The position numbers and the translations under genes are program-made. From NCBI RefSeq assembly GCF_011075055.1, contig NC_058145.1:12211894-12275893 (forward strand): 64,000 nucleotides of DNA, given 5' to 3'. The notes beneath the pieces are model-generated. The model searched no databases and was not told the DNA's origin. It was given only the letters and a program-made list of their open reading frames with translations. Origin of the DNA: Mangifera indica (lineage: Eukaryota > Streptophyta > Magnoliopsida > Sapindales > Anacardiaceae). Numbering within the stretch: the stretch's first letter is position 1; every line of letters starts with the position of its first letter. Below, piece by piece: positions 23,225 to 36,608 of this stretch.

Positions 23225-24355
23225 CTGTCCATAGCCTACATCAACTCCATAAGCAAACAATGCACCATACTGAAGTAGGCAGTCAATAAATCCTCTAGTG
23301 GAAAATCAAGTGCTACTTTACCCGCAACATCAACATTCAGCTGTTCAAGAGCAGCTTCCAACATATGTCTTGCTCTGGACCAATTAACAAAAGAATATAA
23401 ATAAATGTCACATTACACACCAATGGCATTAGTTGTCTCACGGAATAATCACCTACATACATATTTTGGCACTTCAGCATTTATTTCTACAATTGCCTTA
23501 TCAGAGATTGGTGTTTCGGCTTTGTTCACCATTTTTCCATCAACAAAAACTTTACCTACACTAGCAACATGTAAGAGAACAGACAGCAAGAGAAAGAGCT
23601 TAATCAAGTAATCAAACAACATAAGTCAACCAATGATTCTTTATGATTCCTTTCACAACAACGGAAATAAAAAGGAGTTTGCAGAACAAGGCCCTTTTCA
23701 TACCTGAAGCGGTTTAGAAGTAGTGCATCTAAACACCCAGTATCAAGCAAGAGTCAATGATGCGTCATATTATGGTACGGGCCAGTAGTGTTACAGGGCA
23801 ACCTTTTGATTACAAAAGACAATTTTTTTGATTCCGGGTAATGACGCTTTAGTAGGGATGCAAAGTAAATATTCCGATGACTGAAAAATTTTCTACTGTC
23901 ACTATCGAATACATCAGCATGTTAATGTTACCAGGGTCAGTACCATAGCAAACCTCATCGGTGATACTTGTATTGGATTTAAACTATGCCCAAATTCTAT
24001 CCAAGAAAAAAAGTTAAAGAGCAAAACCAAGTTTTAAGTATATCTTTGTATACTCAGTACTCATATGATGGCATCAACTACAAAGCTAAGTGAAATACTA
24101 AATTACATTAAATGCAATTCAAGAATTGAGTTTACCTTGTAAAATCCAAGACTCTGTATAAGTTCGATTAGATTGCTGAAACCTTTCAATAAAAAAGTGT
24201 AAATAATAATAATTTGCAACCCATATGTGGAATTCAAAACATTTACAAAACATGGAGCATACTTTTTGGGTGTTTGAATCTTTTGCGATTTAGAAACGGC
24301 AAACATTCTGATGGGGTTTGTCTTTGGCCTTTCAGCCACCTTCCTAAATGATAAT
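23225..24355 (-). pseudogene. TlyA/hemolysin-A-like rRNA methyltransferase (S4 + FtsJ-type) pseudogene
   Basis: Minus-strand exons with splice-like borders: about 24350-24270 (ends FAVSKSQKIQTPK), 23555-23453 (GKVFVDGKMVNKAETPISDK, the end of an S4 RNA-binding domain) and 23374-23225 (LEAALEQLNVDVAGKVALD then GFIDCLLQYGALFAYGVDVG). In bacterial and plant TlyA-type 2'-O-methyltransferases the last part begins the SAM-binding domain with D-S-G-x-S-T-G-G-F. Here about 7 bases are missing at that motif, shifting the frame and destroying motif I. The exon that should link the first two blocks and all later methyltransferase exons are not visible. This is therefore a decayed gene copy; the functional copy is presumably elsewhere. 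Confidence 0.82.
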
Positions 24356-24729
24356 AGCATCAACAAAACCTTGAAATAAGGGAGTTACTAGTATAAGTGA
24401 CTAATCAGTCAGACATTCCAAAAAATAGATGCCCATACATACCATCTACAAAAAGTCGTAGTGTTCTCAAGATGACATGTTTTAAATCGAGTGGTAAAAA
24501 CATTCAGGGACAGAAAACCTTGAAATAAGAGTGTTATATCAAGGAACCCATCAGCTTCCACGGTTTTTTTCTTTTTTTTAGAAGAAGCTTTTCAGAAAAC
24601 AATTTTATGCTTCTATTACTTACAACCAGAATTTCATAAGACAATAAATAAACCCACAGTTCAGCACAAATGGATGCAAGACCAAAATATAATCTCGTGA
24701 GGAATAAAAATAAAATAGTTTGGTTAAAA

Positions 24730-25640
24730 CATGCATCTTTGGTGATGGAGGCATCGTGGGAGCATCGAACCATCAAGGAGATCCGCTACACATTCTGGTT
24801 GGGCTAACTACGAGGAGCAGAGCTAAGAAGGTGCAACAGGCCATAATAAGGCTTGTGGAGGGTTGAGAGACTAAAACCAGCTCACTCAAGGACGACTAGA
24901 TGCTTGAAGGAGCCAACAGAGAGGTCAATCTGATTTAGGCTCAAGCCCATGGAGAAATCTAATCCAAAACGAGCAGATAGATTTTAAACGACCATAACTT
25001 TTGATCTGAGAGGAGTTACAAAGCCTGTAACCTATCAATGCGAAACTCGTTTCAAGCTCTATATCAACAATTGTTTCGCTAGTTGCATCCAATTTGTAGG
25101 CCCAAATAAAAACCGTTTCAGTGTGTATTATGCAGTTTTGTTTTACCAAATTTAGGATTTCGGGTTTTTATGAATTTTGGTCTTTCTTGTGACTGGGCTA
25201 AACTTTAATGAGTCTAATTATCATATTACATTTAAATTAGAGTTTTGGGTAGTTAATTAGATAATTGACTTAGGAAGTTTAGAAGTCCCTTAGGTCATGG
25301 GTAGTTTTAGGGTTAAGTTGACACTATATAAACTTAATTTTTATTATGAATAAAGAATTTTTGGCCAACTTTTTGCATAGCTTGCCTACTGTTGAATTAC
25401 CAACCGTTTAAATTTATCAAGATTCATCTTGTGGAGTTCACCATTAATGATACAAAGGTTCGTTTGATTTTATATCAATTCAGATTAAGGATCATCTAAG
25501 TGACGAAACTGATTCAATCCTAGAAAAAATATCTTCTTGAACATTGGGTTTTACATTATATCATCAAGATTCGCGTCATTTGGCTTGAATAAGGATTGCG
25601 TCTGCTTTGACATTTTCCTAATTATCAGAACAAAATCAAA
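24730..25640 (+). mobile_element. 3' end of a Ty3/Gypsy-like retrotransposon (pol tail plus LTR)
   Basis: A short frame ends GLTTRSRAKKVQQAII then RLVEG and a TGA near 24865, resembling the TRSRAKK tail that closes many plant Gypsy polyproteins. Downstream is LTR-like sequence: a TATATAAAC promoter word at about 25327 followed closely by AATAAAG. 24985-25205 is related to 7995-8215 in the Mutator-like element. The upstream part of the element is missing and the LTR limits were not fixed. Confidence 0.6.
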
Positions 25641-25949
25641 ATATGTTCTCTTATATGATGGCTAATCAAAATTTCTCAATTACCTAAAGCAATATATCCA
25701 ATACTAGTAATTATTAAAGATTAATATAACTTTAATAACTAAGGGAAAAGTAATTTATACTTGAGAGATTAGATATTTATTCACAGAAATTGCCTAAAAC
25801 ATGAAAGACATTCCGAAGAGCTATAATATCACAACAAATAGATGAATAAATATAGGTAAAAAAAACTTGTTTTATTTGCAATTTCTTCATCTTAGAATAA
25901 AATACTAAGCACACAGAAGAAGGTGCTACAGTGATTCTGCCTTCTTTGG

Positions 25950-26153
25950 TCCAAGGGAGTTCTTTCTTACACTCCGCATTGTGTGGCCTCCTATAATTTG
26001 CAATAACATAACAATAACATTGGATATCAAGTTAAAACATAGCACTGATAACAGAGTACAATATCAATGTTAAATATGAAAAATTGAAAATCATACCAAA
26101 GTCAAAGAGGAGTGGAGGAGAGCAGAGATGTTGGAGAGAAGAGGAATTCCCGT
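25950..26153 (-). other. Candidate two-exon small ORF, 41 codons, unrecognised
   Basis: An ATG near 26153 opens MDGNSSSLQHLCSPPLLFDF; a GTATGA donor follows. After about 100 bp an acceptor (AATTATAG) joins in phase to GGHTMRSVRKNSLGPKKAES, then Leu and a TAG. The phase match and splice signals are suggestive, but the product matches no family I know. It could equally be the terminal exons of a decayed longer gene that includes the piece at 27106-27182. Confidence 0.25.
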
Positions 26154-27105
26154 CCATCGTCGCCGATGAACTGACGAAGGTGCACTAATGGGAATTTCTT
26201 TCAAGGAAGAACTACAAATAATTTAATCTAGTTTCTGAACCATATTCTATAAAGAAAAAAAGAGAAGTCCAAACTTGAATAACAAACTCATAAGTAAGTT
26301 AATCTAGGAATGTAGGCAAGTGTTTATGGTATCACTCTCAACCATTTTGTTGTAGGATAAATACATGTGAAGATACAAATGACAAATTAAACAGATTCCA
26401 TGACGTTGGAATCAACAAATAAAAGTTGTAAGAAAAAATATCCTAAGCCATAGCTCACACAAGATAGTTCAACTTGGCAGAATTTCCAGATTAGTCAAGT
26501 TTGCTAGTTGTCCAGTAACCCACCAATTAAATATTTATAATTCAAGTAGCTACATATCAGGAATAATTATGACAGTCTGATTCAACCTGTAAATTTGTTA
26601 TGTAAATGACTTCAACACAATCAGTTTTCTTCCAAGTTGCACAATACTGGAAAGCTTCCATCAAATCGGATGACTTCCTAAATCATGCCCACTAAATGAT
26701 TGTTAAAACATCCCTGTAAACATAAAAAATATATATATATTTTTCAACCAGCAAATAAATTGGAAGTGGCTAAAAAATAGACTAGATAATAAATATATAC
26801 AGGGAGCAAGAATGAGATAACGCAAGAAACATTCTAATGGAAAACTACAACAGAGAAAAGTAGAATATGACAAATGTCTAATTAAGATTTTGTGAGGTTC
26901 CCATCTCTGGGGGAATAAGCCCCAATTAAACAGGCAGTGAAGCTCCTGAGGACCCTTAAATTATTTAAGCTCAGGGAATTGATGCCATTTCAAGAAATTT
27001 TGTCCCAGATTCACACAAATGCAAATAGATAGATGAATCAGCATGCAAAGAAAGGGGAGGGAGAGAGAGAGTATATTTTTAAATGCTACAAAAATGAAAA
27101 AGTAC

Positions 27106-27182
27106 CCACAGATGAGTCAGTTTTTTCGGTTTCACCAATATCTGGAGGAATGACATCTCGTAGTTTATCCCACCTCAAATTT
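27106..27182 (-). other. Orphan exon-like segment
   Basis: Between an acceptor (TTGTAG) and a GTACTT donor on the minus strand, one frame reads NLRWDKLRDVIPPDIGETEK and then TDSSVG. Composition is coding-like, unlike its surroundings, but no family was recognised. Confidence 0.3.
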
Positions 27183-29784
27183 CTACAAGGTACACATCAA
27201 GTTTAGTAATCAGTCAAAGCACTTTAGAAGATACAAATTTCAACATTGAGAGTATAAAAACTATAGTACATAAACATAAAGATTTTTTGTATAGCCAGAA
27301 ATCCCTAAAATTTCCTCACATGTTCTCCACGTTTGCAGTGTAAATCAGGAAATATTGTGAACATTAATCATAAAATCATTTTTCTCAGTTTTTGTCTACT
27401 GTTCTGTTATATTATTTTTCATTTTTCTCTCTTTCTCAGTTTCATTTTTCTAGAGGCAAAATCATTTTCAAATTGTTCTAGCTGTACAATCAGCTTTAGT
27501 CCACATTTGAACTTGCCTTGCATTAAGTACCTGAGGCTTGAGTTGAGAACATTTTGGAGGGTGTCGTCGTAAAGACGAGGAGTGAGTGATACTGATAATC
27601 TGTTTGTTGTCACACATTTCTACATCGGTAACGATGACTGTTTTGCAAGAAGTAGCAGAGCAATTTCTTGTCCAACCATTATTAAACTTGGAAGCTCTAC
27701 TAGTGTGGACAAGGGGGAGTGAAGTTTTGCAACTCCGAGAAAATCATATCATATTTTCTCAGCATCGACAAATGAGAAATAATTGCAAACTTTTCTTTGT
27801 TGTTTGCAAACTTTTTAACATACTAAAATCTTGATTCTACATGTTTCTTTCCATGGACATCACAGAAATTGAAAAAAGAAAAACTCAACCGATCAAAAAT
27901 AGTCCCACCAATCCCATGAGAAATTCACAACTCACACTCACAGGATTTAAAGAATGTCCTATAGAAAATGAAAAAACAAATTTGCTCACTTCAAAAATGG
28001 TTCTCAGGCAAGTTAGCAAACAAATACAAATGTGACAAGATAAACAAACAAATTTCTAATTCAAAATAAGCAAACACTATGAAAACATTTTCAACTTCTT
28101 ATTTACAAGGTCGGCAGCAATGTGTTTGGGCTTCAACAGAGCATCAAATTTAATCAATATTCAACTTCACAAACATCTAACAAGCTAAAATTTCTAAAAC
28201 AAAAAACATAAAATCGAAAAAACTCTATAGGATAAGATTTAAATATTTATCAATTTCTGCTCAAGTCTCAATCAGATATTGTCTCTCATCGTAGTAGGTC
28301 GGTTGTTCGTCCTTTTGATTTGTCTCTTGGGCTCCTTCAATCAAATTTTCTCTCTACTCATTGTCTATCAATCATTCATCTTTTCAACTGTCGTCGCATG
28401 ATCTCATGTGTTATCTTGGTTGGTCATCGTTCGATCGTCTTTTGGTCGTTTGCCACTCGCATTGTGTTTGGATTACTCATAGGGTTAACCTAAAAGGATT
28501 GGAGAAGAATTATTTTCTATTGTACACAATTCTTCCGAAGAAGCAAGTTAAAGCATACTAATGTCCAAGAATAGCAAAGGGAGAAGGATGGGATTATAGT
28601 AACTTAGATCTTGCACATGAAACCAAAAAATAGAAAAATTACTTGCAAAGCGTTTTATAGATAGTCTATGGACATTGAAAATGATATTCCCATATTATTT
28701 TAATTTTTTTATTTTTAATCGAAATCAATGACGTTGGATGCAGTACCAGATCACAAATTAAGGTTATTTTAGTTTATCTCAAATAAAAATGGTTTAATTT
28801 GATCTAAATTTAAATTCATAATTTAAATATGTTATTTGAATTTGTGGTTTAGATTCACGAGTTTACTTTATAGTTTATTAAAAAAACGACATCATTTTTT
28901 TTAATTATAAATAACATAATGGTGATTTGAAAATTACTTGACATAACCTGAATTGAGTTGCGAACAAAATTTGAACTGAATTGAACCATCTTTGAGTTTG
29001 ACTCGAATTTAAATTAAAACAAATTCAAATCAAATCAAACCGAATTGAATCAATTTTTAATATTGAACTAACTTGATTTAAATTTAACTTTACCAATAAC
29101 AATAGGTTTGCAAATTTTTTAGTGAGAAATTTAAAAATCTATCATTAAAAATATAATTTATTTAGTTTTAATAAAAATATAAATAATTAACTACTAAAAT
29201 TATAAAAATAATATTTATATTAACAATATATTCACCCTTTTCTATTTTTTCCTCACTTTAAGTTATTATTATTACCCTTTTTTTTTCTTTTTTAAGTGTA
29301 AGTAGGTAAGACTTCTATGCGAGTAAATGAGTATATTAATAAACTAAGGTGAAATGCTCAAAATTTCAATATAAAGATAAATATATATTTATGACAGTTA
29401 AAAAATATAAACATTTATTTAGTAGTAAAATTTTTTTGTTAATATTAAAGATAAAATTATTATTTTCTTAATAAAATTAAAAATATATAAATTTATCTAA
29501 TTTTCTTCTAAATTTTAAAAATTCGCATTTAATCTCAACCTTTAATTTTAATAATAACTCTTTTTTTCTAAATCCTATGGTGCACTGCAAACTCCGGTGG
29601 CGGCCAATACGGATAAGAGTTTCCTATAACCAGAACAGAAAAATGTTCTATCCTTGACCCGCACAAGAATATTCCATTATCCAAACAAAGCAACCATTTA
29701 GGTTCGCGACAACGGTGTGTAATTTTTCTTTTTCTTGAGCATTTTTTTCCTCTATCGTTGGGACTCGTTGGCTCGGCATCTACA

Positions 29785-31697
29785 ATGGATCGAGTACATC
29801 TCCTACTTCTTGGGCTCCCACTCTTTATCCTTTGCAGTGACCTCTTAAACCTCTTTACTCCACCCCCACCACCTCCGCCGTCGCACCTGAAACCCGACCA
29901 CCACCACAAACCCCCACTTACTCCGAACCCAGAATTCCCTACACCGGTAATCTCATGAATCTTTAAGTTTTTTTATTGAAAGATTTATTTTTTAATATCT
30001 AGGGTTTTGTTGATTGTATGATTATTGGTATAATTTTTTTGCTTATTGCAGAAAGCTGTGCGAGGACTCGGGTATGGCAGTACAGTCAACATAAACTTTT
30101 GTGCTTCTTGCTCGTATAGGTATTTATCTATTTTTTTTGTTGGATTCATAAGTTGTTTGGTTTTAATGGTGTTTGATTGATGGTTGATGACGGGATAATA
30201 GAAATGTGTAGCATAGACTTTATCATGTGTTGATTGTAGATATGTTCAAGGCGTGGGTGCCATTATAGTGTGATTGGAAGTTTGTTTTTATGCATGTTGA
30301 TTTGGAGCTTATTTGGCAATATAAACAAAGGAAGAGTGCTTGGTTGACTTGAATTTTTGAGGCTATTGGTTATTATTTACTAACATCTAGATATATTTGT
30401 TTGTGAATGATAGGAGCTGAGTGAATGGGCAAACTTGCTTGCAATAATAGGGATATGCTTACTGATTGTTTTGGGAACTTGAGTTCATTGTCTTTGGAGA
30501 TTTGTTTGTGAATGATTGGTTTTTCACTTGGGTTGGATTGCATTTTTATAGATTGATTTACCTGGGAAAGTAAAATTAGTTACTTGGTTAAAATCTCCGA
30601 ATGGAAGAAAGGGTTTAATTTTCTATCCTTGTTGAGTTTCACAGGGGCACTGCAGTGACAATGAAGAAGATGTTGGACGCTCAATTCCCTGGAATTGATG
30701 TTGTCCTTGAAAATTACCCCCCACCCATGCCCAAGCGTCTGCTCGCTAAAGTGGTCCCAGTTGTTCAGTTTGGAGTCATTGGGATCATCATGGCTGGTGA
30801 ACAGATCTTTCCAATGATGGGAATCATGACTCCTCCTGCATGGTATTATTCATTACGTGCTAATAGATTTGGATCTATTGCATCCACCTGGCTTCTTGGA
30901 AACTTTTTGCAGTCCTTCCTACAAAGTTCTGGGGCTTTTGAAGTATACTGCAATGATGAATTGGTGAGTGACCTTTTTGTCCATCTCCTATAACCTTAAA
31001 TATATATAAAAAAATTATATTCGCCTCTTTGTCTTTCAATTTGTGTCTGCAATACATATTTGCTTGATTCAAATGGTTTTTGCACTTGATTAATTGCTAT
31101 GTTTGAGACAAATTTATGTCTCTACAAGTTCATGCTGGTGACGTATAAGCAGGCAAGGCTTCTGTGCTAATAAATGGATATACCAATGAACTAATTACTG
31201 AAAAATACATTTATATAGGTGACACTATTTTGTTAGATTTTGAATGCTTGACATTGAAGATCACCAAATATCTTACATTCTGCCATTTCTCAATGGTCGA
31301 ATATCCTTTACATTGCTGTTAGTTTTTAATACCACTATTTCTACTGACTGTTTGAGAAAGCTGTTTTGATATTGTAAGTGATGAAGCATCCAATGTGAAC
31401 TATTTACATTTCATTTCATTTGGGTGGCTTGACACACTTAAATTTGATCTCATGTTTCATTTCCTGAACTGGTTATTCTATACTTCTGAGAAATTCCTGT
31501 GTTTGCATGTTGGGAGAAATAAACCTTTAGCTTAACAAAATTTTCGTTCTTTTTACATACGTTCCCTCTTTACATTGTAGGTCTTCTCTAAGCTGAAGGA
31601 GGGCAGGTTTCCAGGTGAGATTGAGTTAAAGGATCTTGTTGCCAAAAAACTGTCAACATCGATAGTTATGGATGGCCTTGGAGAAGTATGGCCTTAG
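29785..31697 (+). CDS. SelT-like thioredoxin-fold protein (selenoprotein T homologue with CxxC)
   Basis: Four exons, 29785-29946, 30052-30119, 30645-30963 and 31581-31697, all GT-AG and in phase, encode 221 residues. The N-terminus has a hydrophobic leader (LLLLGLPLFILCSDLL), suggesting entry to the secretory pathway or membrane anchoring, then a proline/histidine-rich linker. The redox motif is NFCASCSYR: the position that is selenocysteine in vertebrate SelT is Cys here, as expected for land plants. It continues with FPGIDVVLENYPPPMPKRL, the FGSIASTWLLGN helix and QSSGAFEVYCN, all hallmarks of the SelT/Rdx family. Members are ER-associated oxidoreductases of incompletely known substrate. 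The leader includes an upstream stretch shared with pseudogene copy A. It is the only intact one of four copies in the window. Confidence 0.93.
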
Positions 31698-33486
31698 TTC
31701 ATTGTCAGGTGATGGGGGGTTGAAACCAAAGGGATTGAAGTGTAACTTATAGTAGAGTAGCACCAAACATAAACAGATGTTATGCCAGTATGTTAATGTA
31801 AATTTGAACCTCTCATTAAGGTCATTCCAGGACAAGTGATCCACTAAAGTGAGCATCAGATGTAGGGAACATGTTGATTAACTATATTTTTCCGGGGTGA
31901 GTCAGATTTTCATAGTTAATTTATCTATCCTACATTCATGTTAGATCTCTTTAATGCTTCCCGATGTAAGAGAATCATTAGGAGGCAAGGTACTTTTGTT
32001 GAATAACTTAGACAAATAGGTTGTTTCAACTTGCATATTGTTTATAGCCCCATAAATGATTTGCTCATCATAAACCAATGTAATGGGGAGCTTTAAATTC
32101 AATAGGGGTGAATTTGAATCGAATTAGTTCGAGTTTGATTGTTAACTTGCTTAATCGAATCTAAAATGAGTTGCTATAGCTTGAACTTTAAAAATTTTCA
32201 AGCTTGAGTTAAAAAAAAAAAAAATTTAAATTTATGTTTTCTATTAAAAGAATATGTGTAAAAGTCTATTTGTTAAAAAAATTGAAAAGATCATAAATAC
32301 TTTCAGTGGGTAGGGTGAATAATTTATATCCTTTTCACCAATTTGGGACAATTTGGAAAAGCCTCAATGCATATTTAACTATCTATCTTCTCATTATAAG
32401 TATACACTCAACTCAGTTTGGCTTTCAGATTGGATGAGAGGAATATGAATAACTTGTTTCACCCATTACGAATTTTTTTATATTTTCTTTCTGTTTCTCA
32501 CATTTCAATTCTTTCTCAGATTTTATTTTATTTAAAAATAGGAATAAATATTAATTTAATAATTAACTTTTATTTTGCTGTAATAACAAAAAGAGCTCAC
32601 CCTGGCTTCTTACTTTGGGTTCAAACATTACTTTATAAAAACTTGTTGAACTTAAATTAAGTTTGAGCTCAACTCCCTTGAACTGCTAAATTCGAACAAG
32701 CACAAACTCAAACTTAACTCAATTTGAATCCACCATTTTGCGCTAAGCCTAATTTGGACAACTTTTCCCATAATAGGATTATATATTCCTGTATCGAAGT
32801 CAAATAGAATGGAAACTTTACTTCTCTTTCTATTCTACTCGCAAACTAAAATAACATTGCTTCTTTCATGCAACTACCATTCGTCAGGTGATATTTGTAC
32901 AATTTGCAATTGCAAACCCATGTTTTCATAACAAAAATTTTTCAATGTCTTCCAAAGAATGAAAAGATAAGATTGTGATTTAGAATTTCTTTTACTGAAT
33001 AAACCCATTGCCCAGAGTAATTTCCAGGAAGAGACATGTCAGCGAAAACCCAAAATTTCATTAAAGTCATCTTCAAATATAGCTACTAAAAGTACTCAGT
33101 CACAAAGCATGAACAAATAATTTTAACAAATAATATCCAGTTGACAATAATCATCTCATGTGCTACTGAGACCTTTGGCATACTAAACTGAAGACACAAA
33201 AATTTTAAACATATTAAGTTTATGTTTAAGAACAGATGAGATGGTTCAAATACCGACCATACCCATTAGAATAAAACTTGTTAATTCCATAATCAATAAA
33301 GTTCTAAGATTAGTCACTTCTATACTAGCAAACTCTGGATTGAAAACAGTTTTCTGCAATACAAAATCACATCCTTGACACCTAAAACATAGTTCGAAGT
33401 TGGGATATTCAAATTATGTTATCACCAAATATTGCATACTAGGGCAGATAAACAGCACTTGCAGCAGGAACCATTACATATGATAA
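31698..33486. other. Spacer with a MITE-like element
   Basis: After the SelT 3' flank, 32100-32740 has inverted ends (left GGTGAATTTGAATCGAATTA, right on the other strand GGTGGATTCAAATTGAGTTA) of the hAT-MITE kind, but no clear target duplication. 32860-33480 is probably the 3' flank of the PHF5A gene. No further coding region is supportable. Confidence 0.5.
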
Positions 33487-33819
33487 TCATCTTTTCTTAA
33501 AACCATATTTCTTACGCTCATAAAACAAGTCTGTTTTGGCACTCCCCAAATTGACAATTTTAGGACAGCCATCTCTGTCTTTTTCTTGCTGTGTACACTC
33601 TTTGCAGTAGTAGGCATCAGAGATTCCCACTCCTCCACAGATAACACATCGACCTTGAAAGGACCCATAGTTGCATTCATCACAAACTCTCACAAGTGTG
33701 CAAGGACGCACATATGAGTCACAAATCACACACTTCCCATCACACTTCTCACAAAGCCTTCCAATAGCAATACCTGGCTGCTTCCTACACATAATCAAAT
33801 CAGGATGATGCTTGGCCAT
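33487..33819 (-). CDS. PHF5A: PHF5A/Rds3, SF3b splicing factor subunit
   Basis: A single coding exon gives 110 residues, the family's invariant length. The protein starts [20 protein letters not shown] and holds the full set of CxxC pairs ([39 protein letters not shown]) that bind three zinc ions in a knotted fold, ending in a basic GFKKR tail. PHF5A is part of the U2 snRNP SF3b complex and contacts the branch-site adenosine during pre-mRNA splicing in the nucleus. The start is fixed by exact family agreement. A 5'-UTR intron of about 1.33 kb lies upstream, a common arrangement for highly expressed plant housekeeping genes. Confidence 0.97.
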   Translation of the reverse strand: MAKHHPDLIMCRKQPGIAIGRLCEKCDGKCVICDSYVRPCTLVRVCDECNYGSFQGRCVICGGVGISDAYYCKECTQQEKDRDGCPKIVNLGSAKTDLFYERKKYGFKKR

Positions 33820-33861
33820 GCTTTCTACAATAAACTAGTAGCTCCTATACGTCCTTGTGAT

Positions 33862-35193
33862 CTGCAGATATATGTCTAACCAACAGTGTTAACAAGCCAA
33901 AATTTATATCAGAAATGCAACAAAATCACAATAAAACATAGCAAAAACCCATCATAAATTAGCATCATGGTTATGAAACTATCATATAAAGGTAAAAGTT
34001 TAACCAAACAATAAATTTAACTGCATTAATCATTTGTGAATGATCATATTCTAAATCATTAAGCCTAGTCATAACAGGGTTTTTTTCCTTTTTTTATTAA
34101 AAAACAATATGAAATATAGTAGACCATAAAATGGTGAAGAGATAGCCCATGCAGACTTGAAAATCCACATAACAAAGAAAACATGTGATTTGCTTCTCCA
34201 CAGAAAGGACTGATGCAATCAGAAATAAGATCAAATATTACATCTATAAAGTGTAGCAGCTACACTAATTCCTAGAATCCTCTATTTGATACAATCAAGC
34301 GAAAATATATCTCCATCCCTTATAGAACCAGGTAAACTTCATTCACCTGCTCTATAGGCAGACTCCCTGGCTCCAAAGATAGAAATGAAGATCTCAGATA
34401 ACTTTCAGGGAAAGTCTATCACAGTCCTCAAAATCAACTGAGGTGCTTTTGATGAGTTTCAAAGCAATGGGGTATCTTTGAGTTTCAGTTATATCTTGAA
34501 GAAGGTCAATGAATAAGATCAACCCAGCAGAAAAGACACATTTTCAATGGTAAAGAGAGGAGACAAGAGCGACTCAACATCTACAAAAACAAGACCAGGG
34601 ATTAAATTACCTGGTAATCTAAAGATTACAAGGCACACCCAAAAACACTTCAGCATCGTTGAAATACTCTCCAATTTACCTAAGCTAAACTCCAACAAAC
34701 ATCTCATCCATTCAAGGATATTAGAAAAACACGGAAATGCAAACGCAGCTCCATTAAAGTTAGTTCTTCTTGGTAGAACATGATCATAATCTACGTTATA
34801 CAAACATGGCATAGAATTCATAATATTTTCCATTTAAGCATTCCAATTCTTGAGCAACTTGAAGCTCAATGAAATCAAACATAACTTCAGACATGATTAT
34901 AATACATGATCAGCTCATAAAATAAAACAATAATATAAAAAATTATTCCAAATAACCTAAATTTAGAAGCAACTTCATTCAATTTCAGCTCTCACAAACA
35001 GATAAATTAACTTAACCAGCCGAATTTTCATTTCGCTACAGTATATTCAAAGAAACAACTTTTTCCTGTATTTTCTTTTTTCTCATTTTCTTGAGCTTTC
35101 TCGGCTACCAAACCAAGGAACATCCATATAATTTCCCTTTCAATGCGACTCCAATCAAGATTTAAATAAAGCGTAAAGCTTGTAGAGAAGTAC
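33862..35193 (-). other. 5'-UTR intron of PHF5A
   Basis: On the minus strand the leader exon ends TCAGTGCAG at 35194 with donor GTACTT, and the acceptor ATATATCTGCAG precedes 33861, 42 bases before the start codon. The interior is AT-rich with no credible coding region. The donor and acceptor assignment is inferred from sequence alone. Confidence 0.65.
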
Positions 35194-35366
35194 CTGCACT
35201 GAGAACAGTTGTTCTGGCTTCAAGGTATGCTAAAGTGCGCCGCGCCAAGTGAAATAACGTGAGAGCTCGGAGGTTAGAATCAGATTTGGTTTTGTATAAT
35301 CAGCGTTTGTGAAATAGCAGGCGGAAGCTGCAGAACAATCGAGAGATTAGACGGAACTTTCATGTG

Positions 35367-35373
35367 TTGGGCC
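35367..35373 (-). promoter_or_regulatory. Site II (TGGGCY-type) element of the PHF5A promoter
   Basis: TTGGGCC on the plus strand just upstream of the presumed leader exon, with a second GGGCTC-type copy a few bases further. Such elements are typical of plant housekeeping promoters bound by TCP factors. Confidence 0.45.
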
Positions 35374-35379
35374 TTTTGA

Positions 35380-36608
35380 GCCCATTTATCAATTTGGGTT
35401 TGTTCCAAGGATCTTTGCCGCCTCCTGGATGAAGATTTATTTTTTGTACAAAATTGAATTTATTAATTATTTATAAGGCTAGATGACTATGTTCCACCCA
35501 AACTTTGACGAAATATTCTTGCTATCGTTTAAGTTTTAAAAGTTTATTTTCTTACCATGTGTTAATTTTGTTAATAAAATCTTTTTTTTTTTTTTATAAA
35601 GTTGTTAAACGGATAAAAAGACTTTTTTTTGGTCTTCAATGGAATTAAATAATAGTTTATCTCCTAAAATTTATAAAATTTTTATGATTCTCCCTACACA
35701 TTTTATAGGGCTAGTCTGACCATCTCTTCATGACAAATTTGACTATACTAAATAAATAAAATCTTAAATTAAATAATTAATTTCATAATTATTGTATTGG
35801 ATAAATTAATAATTTAATCTTAAATTATTGTAAGAAAAAATTTAAACCTTTATTCTTTCATATTTGAATCCCCTCATTTACTATTCAAACTACTGTAATT
35901 TTACACATTTTCCAGTAGTCAAAAATTGCATTATTATCATTTTGATTATGTACATTTTTTGACAATTTAAAATTGGAGCATTCTCATTTTAATTATGCAC
36001 ATTTTCCTGTGGCCAAAAATTGAAGATTTTTTTTTGGTTAGTTTTGTACACTTGAAAAAGATAAAAACCCCAAAAACTATTTAAAATCAATAATTTATTA
36101 TTATTATTTTATTAGTACCAATTATTTAATTAATATATTTAAAATTAATTTTTATTTATTTTATATGATTTATGTTTAAAAATTATGACAAATATTTAAT
36201 ATTATTTAAAAAATATATAATAATTTGATAATAAATTAAATCCATTAATTACCAGAATAAATTTAAATGGACGAAACTGTAAACCATGAGAAGTCCAAAT
36301 CAATTATAGGTTTGATTTAGAGAGATCCCATCCTGATAACAAATGAGGAGCCAGAGGGTATGTGTGGCAACCCTCTTTGCGGGCATACGGTATATCAGCA
36401 AGAATCTCCAACTCTTTTGTCTCTTCTCACAGACTTGTAGTTGCGAGGGAATGCCCGCATCAAATATGGACACGTTTCGATATACTACGCAACGCAAATG
36501 GCCCTCACTGTCACAGACGGATACAATACTCCTGCGTTAATTATTCTCTTCTTCAATATAATATATATCAACATCAACTTGTGAAAAAGAATAACAAAAG
36601 TCTGAAAA
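35380..36608. other. Intergenic spacer between divergent PHF5A and dioxygenase genes
   Basis: AT-rich, with degenerate repeats (AAAATTG near 35930-36020 in two related copies containing ACATTTT) and T runs. The last about 300 bp are less AT-rich and probably hold the dioxygenase promoter and 5'-UTR. Confidence 0.45.

Larger units (their letters stand above)
25641..29600. other. Long stretch without a supportable intact gene
   Basis: Moderately AT-rich, with scattered exon-like pieces on the minus strand (reported separately) separated by intron-like T/A-rich sequence. 28700-29560 is very AT-rich, with GAATT/AAATTCAAAT words resembling a MITE. The short plus-strand open frames at 27.3-28.5 kb lack any recognisable domain. 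Confidence 0.45.

Noticed and set aside
32100..32740. Well-defined hAT element with target duplication
   Set aside because: Inverted ends are visible but no matching 8-bp flanks were found, so it is mentioned only as MITE-like.
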